DNA of 40,116 bases from JBBRGK01 sp036741355 (GTDB lineage Bacteria > Chloroflexota > Dehalococcoidia > CAUJGQ01): assembly GCA_036741355.1 (NCBI GenBank), contig DAINSK010000031.1, forward strand, positions 1-40,116. The letters run 5' to 3'. The translations under genes were made by a program, and so were the position numbers. Position 1 is the stretch's first letter, and each line of letters opens with the position of its first letter. Shown piece after piece: positions 15,594 through 24,712 of the stretch. The notes under the pieces were generated by a model, which worked only from the letters and a program-made list of their open reading frames with translations, made no database searches and was not told where the DNA came from.

Positions 15594-18122
15594 ATGGGCG
15601 AGCTGTCGGACGGGAAGGTCACCTTCCTCTTCACGGACGTCGAGGGCAACCTGCTGCGACGCGGTCACCAGCTCGAGGCGACCGGTGCCGCTCCCAGGCG
15701 CCTCGACACGGCGCTTCGGACGCGGGAGACCCGGCCGGGCGACTTGCCTCTCCAACCCACGGCGCTGCTGGGCCGCGACCGGGAGGTTGCGGCGGCGCTG
15801 GAGCGGCTGCTGCGCCCGGAGGTGCGGCTGCTCACCCTCACGGGCCCGGGCGGCACTGGCAAGACCCGTCTGGCGCTCGAGGTGGCCGTCGAGCTGGTCA
15901 ACCAGTTTGCCGACGGCGTGGTCCTGGTGCCGCTCGCCGCCCTCAGCGACCCCGAGCTGGTTCCAGCGACCATTGCCCAGACACTGGGGCTCCGCGAGGT
16001 AAGCGGCCGCTCGCTGCTTGAGGGCGTCGCCGGCTTTCTGCGCGACAAGCAGCTCTTGCTCCTGCTGGATAACTTCGAGCAGATCCTACCCGCCGCACCG
16101 GCCGTCGCTGAATTTCTCGCGGCGTGTCCACGGCTCAAGGTGCTGGTCACCAGCCGCGCCCCATTGGAGCTGAGCGGCGAGCACGAGCAGGTGGTGCCGC
16201 CACTGCCGCTGCCCGACCTGGCGCACTTGCCGCCGCCGGAGGCCCTACTCGGTTACGGGGCGGTGGCGCTATTCGTCCAGCGGGCGGCGGCGCTCAAGCC
16301 GGAGTTTGCCCTCACCGAGGATAATGCGCCCGCGGTGGCAGCGATCTGCTGCCGCCTGGACGGGCTGCCGCTGGCGTTGGAGCTGGCCGCGGCGCGTATC
16401 CGCTTGCTGTCGCCGGCGGCGATTCTGAGCCGGCTGGAGCGCCGGCTGCCGCTGCTCACGAGCGGGGCGCGTGACCTTCCGCAGCGGCAGCAGACGCTGC
16501 GGAACACGATCGCCTGGAGCAACGACCTGTTGAACGAGACGGAGCGGTTGCTGTTCCGGCGGCTGGCGGTGTTCGCGGGCGGCTTCACATTGGAGGCGGC
16601 CGAAGCAGTAGCCGACCCGGACGGTACGCCGGGCATCGACGTGCTGGACGACATTGGCTCGCTGGTGGCGCAGAGCCTGCTGGTGCAGCAGGAGGGGCCG
16701 GACGGCGAGCCGCGGATCGGCATGCTGGAGACGATTCGCGAGTACGGGCTGGAGCAACTCGCGGCCTGCGGCGAGGCCGAGGTGACCCGCGGCCGGCACG
16801 CCGCCTACTTCCTGGCGCTGGCCGAGAAGGCCGAGCCGAAGCTGCTCGGGGCAGAGCAGGTCACCTGGCTACAGTATCTGGAGGCCGAGCGCGAGAACTT
16901 CCGGGCAGTACTGGCGCGGAGCCGTGACGGGGAGGTCGCCGCCGACGTGGGCCTGCTGCTCGTCGGGGCGTTGCAGTGGTACTGGCGCTTGCGGGGCCCG
17001 CTCAGCGAGGGACGCGTCTGGACCGAGGCCATGCTGGGCCTGCCCGGCGCGGCGGCGCCCACGGCCGCCCGGGCGCGGGCGCTCAACGCCGCGGCGCGGC
17101 TGGCGAACCTCCAGGCCGACTTTCCGGCCGCGCGGGCGCTTGCGGTCGAGTGCGCGGCGATCGCCCGAACGGTCGGCGACCTGGCGACGGTGGCGCACGC
17201 GCTGGACCGGCAGGCGTTCGCGGAGATGGGCGAGGGGAACGCTCCCCTGGCGCGGTCACTCTGGGAGGAGAGCGTGGCGCTCTTTCGGGAGGTGAGCGAT
17301 CAGCACGGCCTTGCCATCGCGCTGCTCCACCTGGCGGTCGTGACGGAGGGCGATGGCGACTACGAAGAGACGACTGCCCTGCGAAAGGAAGCCGCCGCGA
17401 TCGCGGGCGCGATTGGGGAGCGATCGACGCTGGCGCTCGCGCTGATCGGCCTGGCGACACTGGCACGGTTGCGGGAGGACGAGGAGGGGTCGACGGCGTT
17501 GCTCACGGAGGCTTTGACCGTCACCGCCGAGCTCGGGTTCCCAGTTCAGGTGCTACCAGTGCTTGCCGGTCTGGCGGGCGCGGCCGCCCGGACGGGAGAC
17601 CATGGGCGAGCGGCGCGGCTGCTCGGCGCGGTGGCGGCGGTGCGGACCGCCAGTGACACGCCCGAGCCGTCCCCCGTGCGGGCGGCCGGCGCCCCCGACC
17701 TCGCCGAGGTACGCGCCGCCTTGAGCGACGGAGCGTTCGCCGTTGCCTGGGCGGAGGGCCAGGCGATGACCTTGGAGCAGGCCACCGCGTTTGCGCTCAA
17801 CGAGCCCGCTTCGGTCGCTGGCGGGCCGGACGGAGGGCGCGTGTCGCGCGTGCATCTCCTGCGACCGGCAGAAGGTTCCGGCGGTCCGATATCACGCCCG
17901 ACGACCGCAAGCCCTGGGCCGGCGGAGGCAGACGGGTTATCGGAGCGGGAGCGGGAGGTCCTGCGGCTGATCGCGGTGGGAAAGAGCAATCCGGAGATCG
18001 CCGCGGAGCTGGTGATCAGAGTCCACACCGTTATCCGGCACGCCAACCATATTTACGCCAAGCTCGGCGTCGGCAACCGTACCGAGGCCGCCGCCTTCGC
18101 CCACCGCCACAATCTCATCTAG
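15594..18122 (+). CDS. ATPase-LuxR (AfsR/LAL-like) transcriptional regulator with a vestigial cyclase N-terminus
   Basis: The 842-residue protein has an NB-ARC-like ATPase domain (about residues 45-310) with a P-loop LTGPGGTGKTRL and the Walker B-like LLLLLDNFEQ, then a long helical TPR-like region (about 380-720), and a C-terminal LuxR helix-turn-helix (LSEREREVLRLIAVGKSNPEIA ... YAKLGV). The first 15 residues read GELSDGKVTFLFTDVEG, the exact opening of class III adenylate cyclase domains that commonly precede this ATPase in Chloroflexota. However, the roughly 150-residue cyclase body is absent and the sequence jumps to the linker LPLQPTALLGRD. The start at 15594 follows that homology; an in-frame ATG at 15522 is less likely. 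It probably senses a ligand through its ATPase/TPR part; its target genes are unknown. Confidence 0.85.
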   Translation: MGELSDGKVTFLFTDVEGNLLRRGHQLEATGAAPRRLDTALRTRETRPGDLPLQPTALLGRDREVAAALERLLRPEVRLLTLTGPGGTGKTRLALEVAVELVNQFADGVVLVPLAALSDPELVPATIAQTLGLREVSGRSLLEGVAGFLRDKQLLLLLDNFEQILPAAPAVAEFLAACPRLKVLVTSRAPLELSGEHEQVVPPLPLPDLAHLPPPEALLGYGAVALFVQRAAALKPEFALTEDNAPAVAAICCRLDGLPLALELAAARIRLLSPAAILSRLERRLPLLTSGARDLPQRQQTLRNTIAWSNDLLNETERLLFRRLAVFAGGFTLEAAEAVADPDGTPGIDVLDDIGSLVAQSLLVQQEGPDGEPRIGMLETIREYGLEQLAACGEAEVTRGRHAAYFLALAEKAEPKLLGAEQVTWLQYLEAERENFRAVLARSRDGEVAADVGLLLVGALQWYWRLRGPLSEGRVWTEAMLGLPGAAAPTAARARALNAAARLANLQADFPAARALAVECAAIARTVGDLATVAHALDRQAFAEMGEGNAPLARSLWEESVALFREVSDQHGLAIALLHLAVVTEGDGDYEETTALRKEAAAIAGAIGERSTLALALIGLATLARLREDEEGSTALLTEALTVTAELGFPVQVLPVLAGLAGAAARTGDHGRAARLLGAVAAVRTASDTPEPSPVRAAGAPDLAEVRAALSDGAFAVAWAEGQAMTLEQATAFALNEPASVAGGPDGGRVSRVHLLRPAEGSGGPISRPTTASPGPAEADGLSEREREVLRLIAVGKSNPEIAAELVIRVHTVIRHANHIYAKLGVGNRTEAAAFAHRHNLI

Positions 18123-18218
18123 CTGTCTGCCTGCTGGGGCACCGCCGCAGGGCGCCAAGCCCGCAGGTCTGCGCCTTGCTGCACCTTCTCGCGAGAAGTA
18201 TGTGACCGCGCGTTGTGC

Positions 18219-18240
18219 CGATAGCAGATTCCTGCTATCG
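18219..18240. repeat. Perfect 9-bp inverted repeat (operator or hairpin)
   Basis: CGATAGCAG (18219-18227), four bases, CTGCTATCG (18232-18240) is a perfect palindrome with a further half-site TGCTATT at 18251-18257. It lies 97 nt after the ATPase-LuxR stop and 139 nt before the next ATG. There is no downstream T-run, so an operator is at least as likely as a terminator. Confidence 0.6.
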
Positions 18241-18378
18241 GGTCCCCATGCTGCTATTCTTGACCGATTTTGCAGAATGGCAATGTTCCGCGATGGCGCC
18301 CGACATACCGGCTGTGAGGATGTATCCAGAAGAGATGCAGAGGATGCATCCACAAAACAGGTAGAGGGAGATACAGCC

Positions 18379-19050
18379 ATGGCGACACAGGAAACGACGG
18401 TTCGGTGGAGCAAGCGCGGCTTGCGGATACTCATCGGGGCGGCCGCGGCGGTCGCGGTACTCGGAGGCGCGGTGCTGGCAGGACTGATGCCGGCGCATCA
18501 TGCGCCGTCGGCCCACGCGCAAAGCAGGACGGAGAATCCCATCGTCGGCGCCTGGACGACCCATGCCGTCAGCACGACGGCCGGCATCCAGGCCAACCTG
18601 CTGGCCTTCCTGCCCGGTGGCGTGGTCATCCACTCCGCCAGCAACTTCCCGCAGAGCGCGGGCATCGGTGCCTGGTACGATGCCGGCGACGGCACGGTCG
18701 TCTACACCTTCATTTACCGCAGGATGGACAAGAGCGGCGCCTACATCGGCAGCACCCGTGTGCACGCAAGAGTGACGGTTGCCGACGACGGCCTATCCTA
18801 CGACAGCCCCTTATACACTGAGCTCACCGACCCGGACGACAACGTAATCTCAACCGGCCAGGGGACATCGCACGCCACGCGGCTCATCCCGACCCCGCCG
18901 GTCGGCAGCCAGGATGCGGTGTCCCGCGTGACCTCCATCGCACCACCGGTTGGTGTCAAGCCGGTAGTCGCGGCGGCGCTGCTCCAGGGCGTCACACTGC
19001 AGAACCTCGATTCGTCGTGCGGCCTCAACCTCCAACCGCACGACTGCTGA
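18379..19050 (+). CDS. Secreted or membrane-anchored beta-rich protein of unknown function
   Basis: The 223-residue protein starts MATQETTVRWSKRG, followed by a hydrophobic stretch at about residues 15-36 and a plausible signal-peptidase site at AHA-QS (about residue 47), so it should be exported. The mature part opens NPIVGAWTTHAVST and continues with alternating strands (LLAFLPGGVVIHSAS, GIGAWYDAGDGTVVYTFIYR, VHARVTVADDG). This is the pattern of lipocalin-like proteins common in soil bacteria. Two cysteines near the very C-terminus (CGLNLQPHDC) could form a disulfide. The ATG at 18379 has a GAGGGAG ribosome site 8 nt upstream. The role is unknown. Confidence 0.65.
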   Translation: MATQETTVRWSKRGLRILIGAAAAVAVLGGAVLAGLMPAHHAPSAHAQSRTENPIVGAWTTHAVSTTAGIQANLLAFLPGGVVIHSASNFPQSAGIGAWYDAGDGTVVYTFIYRRMDKSGAYIGSTRVHARVTVADDGLSYDSPLYTELTDPDDNVISTGQGTSHATRLIPTPPVGSQDAVSRVTSIAPPVGVKPVVAAALLQGVTLQNLDSSCGLNLQPHDC

Positions 19051-19134
19051 GGGTGCCGACGGCGATACGCATGACCGGCGGGGCGGCTGGATCGTCCCGC
19101 CGGTCATTAATATCCCGGCCTCTCCATTCGCTAT

Positions 19135-20532
19135 CTACACGATCTGAATCGGAACCTCATGGATCTGGTTGTTTCCGTAGCCGAGACGGTTCCACTCGGG
19201 TTGCTCGGGTTGAGTGCGCCCGGCAAGGTCTGTAGCCCGAGCACGCAGGCCGGTCAGGCTCGGCCCTTCGACACGTGTCAGGAGCTCCCACCACTGCCAG
19301 CTATGCCGCTGCCGCTCGCCGATTAGGCGGGCGTTTTGCCATGCTCCACCGCCAACGCTCACCTCGACGCGATCGATCGCCGCCGCTCCCGACCAGGCGA
19401 CGCCACGAACGGTCAGAACGCCCGCCTCGATCCGCGCGTCAGGCTGTGGGTCGGTGATCAAGGCGCGAACGCGCTGCAGCGTGACCGGCTCTCTGGTCAT
19501 CTGTCCATCCCGCTCGCGCTCGAAGACGTACTTCTCCGTTTGGAAGTAGCCGTCAAAGGCGTGGTCGATGACCTCGATCTCGGTCAGCCACTTGACCGAG
19601 GCCACCGCATACCAACCGGGAACGATCAGACGCAGCGGATATCCGTGCTGAACGGGCAGCGGTTCGCCGTTCATGGCGTAGGCTAGCAGGGCGCCGGAAT
19701 CGCGTGCATCGCTGAGTTTCAGGCTCCGCTCGAAGCGGATCGGCTGGGTCTGGCCGTCCACCCTGCCGCCATCGGGTCCGCGGAACAACACCTCCTGTGC
19801 TGTTGCTTTGAGGCCGGCGCGATCCAAGACCTCCATCAGCGGTACGCCCGTCCACTCCGCCGTGCTTACTGCACCCAGCGCCCACGGCTCGCCCTCAACC
19901 TGCGGGTTCAGCATCGAACGTCCGTTGCCGGCGCATTCGAGGGTAGCCACCAGCATTTGCGATCGCATGTTGTAGAGGTCGCGCAGGTCGAGGCTCAGCG
20001 GTCGCTCGACGAGGCCACCGACACGGAGCCGCCAGGCAGCCGGGGTGAGCGCCGGAATCTCGAAGTGATCGCGCACGTAAAAGTGCGCGTTCGGCATGAC
20101 GACCCCGCCGATCAACGCTGGGATCGAGGTCTCGCAGTTGAGCGGGTAGGCGCGATGGACCACGAGACCGGCATCGATCGCGTGCTGACACGCCTCCACT
20201 GGATCCAACGCTGGCGGGCCATCGGCTGCGGGCAGCGCCGCTCCACAGCCGCCACTGGCGACGACGCTGACGCAGGTCGACGCCGGATGGACCTCGACGC
20301 TTCCTGCCATCGCGAACGGCTTCATGAACTCGTGCACGCGCTCGGCATCGGCGGCTTCGACGATCATGTACATGGTGTGCTCACCCTGGAGGACCGCTTC
20401 TGCCTGGATATGGATGCCCTGCTGCCGGACGTTTGGCTTGCTCAAGTAGTTGAGCAGACCTGCCCCTATGGAGGGGTCCACCGCGGGACACCTTTCGGCC
20501 TCATGCTGGTGGCGAACGACGTAAAGCGTCAT
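19135..20532 (-). CDS. Sulfite-oxidase-like molybdoenzyme with an N-terminal small alpha/beta domain
   Basis: The 465-residue protein has a central molybdopterin-binding domain (about residues 125-320) with the Moco-ligating cysteine C200 in LVATLECAGNGRS, and a C-terminal Ig-like Mo-co dimerisation domain (about 335-460) ending in WNRLGYGNNQIHEVPIQI. These define the sulfite oxidase/YedY-type family. No heme domain and no Tat signal are seen, so it is apparently cytosolic. Residues 1-95 form an extra domain reading VVRHQHEAERCPA ... MYMIVEAADAERVHEFM ... ASTCVSVVASGGC, like small DUF3303/DUF4242-type proteins that occur alone elsewhere. The ATG at 20532 has a GGAGAGA site about 8 nt upstream. 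The carboxylesterase gene lies 53 nt upstream on the same strand, suggesting one operon. Confidence 0.82.
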   Translation of the reverse strand: MTLYVVRHQHEAERCPAVDPSIGAGLLNYLSKPNVRQQGIHIQAEAVLQGEHTMYMIVEAADAERVHEFMKPFAMAGSVEVHPASTCVSVVASGGCGAALPAADGPPALDPVEACQHAIDAGLVVHRAYPLNCETSIPALIGGVVMPNAHFYVRDHFEIPALTPAAWRLRVGGLVERPLSLDLRDLYNMRSQMLVATLECAGNGRSMLNPQVEGEPWALGAVSTAEWTGVPLMEVLDRAGLKATAQEVLFRGPDGGRVDGQTQPIRFERSLKLSDARDSGALLAYAMNGEPLPVQHGYPLRLIVPGWYAVASVKWLTEIEVIDHAFDGYFQTEKYVFERERDGQMTREPVTLQRVRALITDPQPDARIEAGVLTVRGVAWSGAAAIDRVEVSVGGGAWQNARLIGERQRHSWQWWELLTRVEGPSLTGLRARATDLAGRTQPEQPEWNRLGYGNNQIHEVPIQIV

Positions 20533-20585
20533 CGCGATCTCTCCGTAGAGTCGATAACTTCTCGCTATGCGGAGGCACTGTCACA

Positions 20586-22133
20586 TCAGGCGTAGAATAC
20601 GCTCTCCCAGAGCAGCCGCTCGTCGGAGGCGGGGTCGTTGACCAGCCGGCTTTCATCATTGATGACGAGTGTGGATCGGTCGGATCCCGTGTAGGGATCC
20701 CAACGCGGCAGGTCGCCGGTGTTGGGGTCGCCGGTTCGGGCGAACGCCGCCCACGTCGCGCTCATCCGCGCCGCCAGCGCAAACGCCTCGGGCGTCGATC
20801 GGGTGAGGGTCTGCCAATTGCCGACGCCGACGTTGTCGAACACGAACGGAATCTCGAGCGCGTGCGGCGTCCGCATCTTGCCGAAGCGAGCCGGCGACTG
20901 CCACTCGAACTTGTAGAGGTATACGGGCGCGCCGCCCTGGGCGGCCTTTCGTTCGGCGAGCTTGATCGAGTCGATCGGATAACGCCGATTGCCGGTGTCG
21001 ATCAGGATGTAGAGGTCCGAGAGCGTCGCGTCAGGGTAGATGGCGCGCATCGCCTCAATAATTGCGCCGGCACGCTCGGCGAAGAGCCGCAGCGTGCGTC
21101 GTTGCAGCCCATTCTCGTCCAGATCGAATACCTCTTTGTCATTCGCCAGAAACAAGGTCGCTTCGGTCCGGTTGAAGCCGATGAGCAGCGGTACGCCGGC
21201 CGAGAGTGGCGACGCATCCGGATCGAAGGGATGTCGCGGCAGCACCTGCTCGTCGATGACCGGCCGGAAACCGCCGCGCGGGCCCGCGTACGGGGCCTTT
21301 GCTTCCACGGCGATCTGGGCGGCCATGAACCGATCGAGCGGCACCTGCTGGAGCTCGCGGAGCTGTGACTGCTTCAGCCCAAACTCGGCCAGCAGCATCT
21401 CGCCGAGCTTGGCTGCGTAGGCGCGCTCGTTCACTCGAATGCCGGGACCGCTTTCGATGATCGCTCGCCGGAAGAGTCCTTGAGCGTCAGGCATGGCCAT
21501 CAACGCGGCCACTTTGCGGCCACCGCCGGATTCGCCGAAGATCGTCACGTTTCCCGGGTCGCCGCCGAACGTCGCGATGTTGTCACGCACCCATTCAAGC
21601 GCCGCGACGATGTCCAGCATGCCCGCATTGCCTGACGACGCAAACTCCGGCTCGCCGAAGTCACCGAGATGGGCGAAGGCGAGCGCTCCGAGGCGGTGAT
21701 TGATCGTGACCACGACGACGTCACCGCGGCGCGCCAGGTTGGTGCCGTCGTAAGCCGGGCCGCCGGAGCCGGTGGTGAAGCCGCCGCCGTGGCACCAGAA
21801 CATTACCGGCCGCCCGACGCCGATGTCCGGCGACGGGGTGAACACGTTGAGCACAAGGCAATCCTCGCCCTCAGCGCCCGACGCGCCATCGACCATCGTC
21901 GCGGCCGAGCGGGGCGCGTTCGCGGCGGTCTGTGGCGCAATGGCGCCATAGCGCACGGCCTCACGCACGCCCGCCCAAGGCACAGGTTTTTGGGGCGGCA
22001 TGAAGCGGTTGTCGCCCCCGGTGGGCGCACCGTACGGGATCCCCTTGAAGCTGTGCACCCCGTCGCGAAGGTCGCCGCGGAGCTTACCGGCCAATGTCTC
22101 GACGATCGGCGTAGATGTGGTTTCGATAGTCAT
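20586..22133 (-). CDS. Type-B carboxylesterase
   Basis: The 515-residue cytosolic enzyme shows all carboxylesterase/cholinesterase-family signatures. These are the EDCLVLNV motif at residues 90-97, the oxyanion hole HGGG (115-118), and the nucleophile elbow FGESGGG with S202. There is also a conserved WVRDNIATFGGDPGNVT segment and a late Glu/His region (FNRTEATLF and HALEIPFVFDN). It should hydrolyse short carboxylic esters. An AAAGGA site lies 9-10 nt before the ATG at 22133. It is first in a probable two-gene unit with the molybdoenzyme downstream. Confidence 0.93.
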   Translation of the reverse strand: MTIETTSTPIVETLAGKLRGDLRDGVHSFKGIPYGAPTGGDNRFMPPQKPVPWAGVREAVRYGAIAPQTAANAPRSAATMVDGASGAEGEDCLVLNVFTPSPDIGVGRPVMFWCHGGGFTTGSGGPAYDGTNLARRGDVVVVTINHRLGALAFAHLGDFGEPEFASSGNAGMLDIVAALEWVRDNIATFGGDPGNVTIFGESGGGRKVAALMAMPDAQGLFRRAIIESGPGIRVNERAYAAKLGEMLLAEFGLKQSQLRELQQVPLDRFMAAQIAVEAKAPYAGPRGGFRPVIDEQVLPRHPFDPDASPLSAGVPLLIGFNRTEATLFLANDKEVFDLDENGLQRRTLRLFAERAGAIIEAMRAIYPDATLSDLYILIDTGNRRYPIDSIKLAERKAAQGGAPVYLYKFEWQSPARFGKMRTPHALEIPFVFDNVGVGNWQTLTRSTPEAFALAARMSATWAAFARTGDPNTGDLPRWDPYTGSDRSTLVINDESRLVNDPASDERLLWESVFYA

Positions 22134-22338
22134 GGGGGCGGCGTCCTTTCCTCACTTGTGGTCTCTTGCGGCACGATGTGCAGTCGCAGAATCTGCCCGT
22201 CAGCAGAGCTGCCACATCGTGTGCTCGCTCAGGGAGTGGCGAGCGTGATACTAGAGCTTCGGCCGTGCCCGGTCAACGTCGCGGCGCGGCAGCGGCGGGT
22301 GTGGCAGAATGCGGGCACTACAGACCGGGAGGGACGCG

Positions 22339-22647
22339 ATGGCTGACGTGCTGACAGTGGTGGCGAAGATCCGCGCCGCTAAGGGCAAGGGCGATGCGCT
22401 TGCAGCGCTCCTCGCGGAGCAAACGGCGGCGGTGCGGCAGGCTGAGCCGGGCTGCTTCGCCTATCGCCCGCATCGCTCCACGACAGACCCCGACCTCTTC
22501 CTCTTCTACGAGCAATATCGGGACGACGACGCCTTTGCCGCGCACCGCAAGGCCCCGCACCTCGCGGCCTTCCGCGAGCGCCGCGAGCAGGAAGGGCTGA
22601 CTGAGGGCACCGTCGAAGTAGAGATCTACCGCTCGCTCACGGACTGA
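22339..22647 (+). CDS. Antibiotic biosynthesis monooxygenase (ABM)-family protein
   Basis: The 102-residue protein is a single dimeric alpha/beta-barrel domain with the landmarks LTVVAKIRAAKGKGDAL, EPGCFAYRPHRS, FLFYEQYRDDDAFAAHRKAPHL and a final VEVEIY strand. These match YgiN-like putative quinol monooxygenases. Such proteins oxidise quinols or other phenolics without cofactors, or have unknown roles. The start ATG at 22339 has GGGAGGG 5 nt upstream. It is transcribed divergently from the esterase gene. Confidence 0.85.
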   Translation: MADVLTVVAKIRAAKGKGDALAALLAEQTAAVRQAEPGCFAYRPHRSTTDPDLFLFYEQYRDDDAFAAHRKAPHLAAFRERREQEGLTEGTVEVEIYRSLTD

Positions 22648-22774
22648 GCCGCGAACGCGGTTCCACGCATTTGCGGTTTCCGTCGCTAAGGGCGGCACTT
22701 ATACCAGTACTCTTGTATCCGGACCGAATCTGCCGTGTCGTATGGCGTCGCGCCGGCCCTGAAAGAGGAACGAC

Positions 22775-23984
22775 ATGTACGATCTGTTGCTCAAGGGCGG
22801 GACGGTCGTCGATCCGTCGATGGGGCTCGACGGCGTTCACGACGTCGCCGTGCAAAACGGCATGCTCGCGCGTATCGCTGCGGATATCGACAGCGCCGGG
22901 GCCACGCGGACGATCGACGTCGCCGGCAAGGTCGTTACGCCCGGCCTGATCGACCTGCACGCACACGTCTTCGATGGCGTCAGCCGCACCGGCGTCCACC
23001 CCGACCTCGCCGGTGTCTACGCCGGAGTCACGACGATCGTGGATGCCGGCAGCGCGGGGGCAGCCACCTTCGGCGCCTTCCCCCGCTACGTCATCCCGAA
23101 CTGCCATACCGAGATCATCCCGTTTCTCCACATCTGCCAGACGGGGCTGGCCACTAATCCGGACCATCGCCGAGAGCAGCGTCAACCTCGACGACACGCT
23201 GCGAGTCGTCGATCAATACAAGGGCCTCATCCGCGGGATCAAGGCCCGCATGGTTTCACCCGCGCTGGAGATCATGGGCATGGAGATGCCCCGGCTCGCC
23301 ATGCGGGCGGCGCGCGAAAGCGGCACCAGGCTTATGGTCCACATCGGAGACACCGCCAGGCGGTACGACCCGAAGGTGATTCGCGAGCTTTTGCCGCTGC
23401 TCGAGCCCGGCGACATCCTCACGCATTACTTCACCGCCAACCCCGGCGGGGTGCGCGACGCCAACGGCAAGCTGGTCCCCGAGGCCCGCGAGGCCGCCGA
23501 CCGCGGCGTCTGGTTCGACACCGCCCACGGGCGTATGAACTTCAGTTTCGACGTCGGCCGTCGCTGTATCGACCAGGGCCTGTTGCCGCATTGCATTAGT
23601 ACCGACCTAACGGTGCCCGGCCGGCTTCAGACCGTGCACAGCATGACCGAGATGATGACCCGCTTCCTCGGCCTCGGCTTCACGCTGCCGCAGGTGGTGA
23701 CGATGTGCACCGCCAACCCCGCGCGGGCGATCGGCGAAGAAGTCCGCCTGGGAAGCCTGGCGGCCGGCAGGCAGGCCGACATCTCGGTATTGGAGCTACG
23801 TGACGGGGACTGGATGGTCTACGACGTGCTCGGCGCAGGGTTGGCCGTCACGCGGGCGGTAGTGCCGTTTCTGACGGTGAAGCGCGGCCGAGTCTTCATG
23901 CCCGACTGGGGGCCCCGACCGTGGGGTTGGGAGCCCGACCGCGCGCTCCCCGCTGCAACGCCCAGCGAGGCAGGAGGCTATTGA
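22775..23984 (+). pseudogene. Amidohydrolase (deacetylase-like) interrupted by a frameshift
   Basis: The gene starts MYDLLLKGGTVVDPS and has the amidohydrolase signatures LIDLHAHVFDG (first metal site) and GVTTIVDAGSAGA. At about 23163 the frame is lost: reading continues for about 140 codons as noise, whereas the natural continuation AESSVNLDDTLRVVDQYKG runs in the next frame up to 23984. That part contains the later metal-site segments MVHIGDT, ILTHYFTANPGG and a CISTDLT loop with the usual Asp. One extra base (ATCCGGACCATCGCC region, 23157-23171) would explain it. Either this is a real frameshift or a sequencing error in a C-rich run. A GAGGAA site lies upstream of the ATG. Read through, it would give about 400 residues, the normal length for this family. 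Confidence 0.8.
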
Positions 23985-24053
23985 GACTGTGACGGCGTAT
24001 CATTTAGCTATTGCAGGCCGAATTTGGCAGCACAGCGAACGGGGGCTTCAGCG

Positions 24054-24656
24054 ATGACATCGACGCCCGAGGTTCTGCCGGTCACCGCTCCCGCGGTCGG
24101 CGTGGCAGGGCCGCAGCAAGGACAGTGGACCTATGACGCGTACGCCGCCATCCCGGATGACGGCAAGCGCTACGAGGTCATCGAGGGGGTGTTGTACGTG
24201 GCACCGGCACCAAATGTCGCTCATCAGGCTGCCGTGACCCAGTTCGTCATTCGCTTGGGGAGCTTTATCCTAACTGCGGATCTGGGGCAGTTCTTCGTCT
24301 CCCCGATCGATGTCGAACTGCCACGCGGCCGTACCATCGTCCAGCCCGATGTTGTCGTGATCCTTCATGCCAACCGTGGCATCATCACGCCCTCACGCAT
24401 CGTCGGTGCGCCGGACCTGGTGATTGAAGTTGCGTCGCCAAGTACGGCGACTCATGACCGCAGCGCTAAGCCGGCTGCCTACGCCAGAGCGGGGGTACGC
24501 GAGTATTGGCTCGCCGACCCCTACGCGCAGACCGTGGAGCTTTTGTGGCTGGTGGGCGAGGAGTACGTGTCGGCCGGCGTCTTCAGTGGCAGCGCGCTCC
24601 TTCCCTCCCGGGTCGTCCGCGGCCTACGCGTCCGCGTGGAGCAGTTCTTCGCCTAA
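24054..24656 (+). CDS. Uma2-family endonuclease-like protein
   Basis: The 200-residue protein has the DUF820/Uma2 fold of the PD-(D/E)XK nuclease superfamily: a YAAIPDDGKRYEVIEGVLYVAPAP N-terminal strand pair, VQPDVVVI with the PD motif, LVIEVASPST with the catalytic Glu, and the closing GVREYWLADP. The family is abundant in Cyanobacteria and Chloroflexota; activity is predicted but mostly undemonstrated. The ATG at 24054 has a weak GGGGG site 9-13 nt upstream. Confidence 0.85.
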   Translation: MTSTPEVLPVTAPAVGVAGPQQGQWTYDAYAAIPDDGKRYEVIEGVLYVAPAPNVAHQAAVTQFVIRLGSFILTADLGQFFVSPIDVELPRGRTIVQPDVVVILHANRGIITPSRIVGAPDLVIEVASPSTATHDRSAKPAAYARAGVREYWLADPYAQTVELLWLVGEEYVSAGVFSGSALLPSRVVRGLRVRVEQFFA

Positions 24657-24712
24657 CGACTCGACCGCGGGCCGTTCGCCGCGCCGTCGGTATAGGGAAG
24701 CGGCGGCCGACG

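Noticed and set aside
15312..15755. Long N-terminal extension of the CinA-like gene
   Set aside because: No homology before MQELMPLAEK, whose ATG has a ribosome site; the extension overlaps the regulator gene on the other strand.
22775..23171. Programmed frameshift in the amidohydrolase
   Set aside because: No slippery heptamer, stop-adjacent signal or downstream structure; an indel is simpler.
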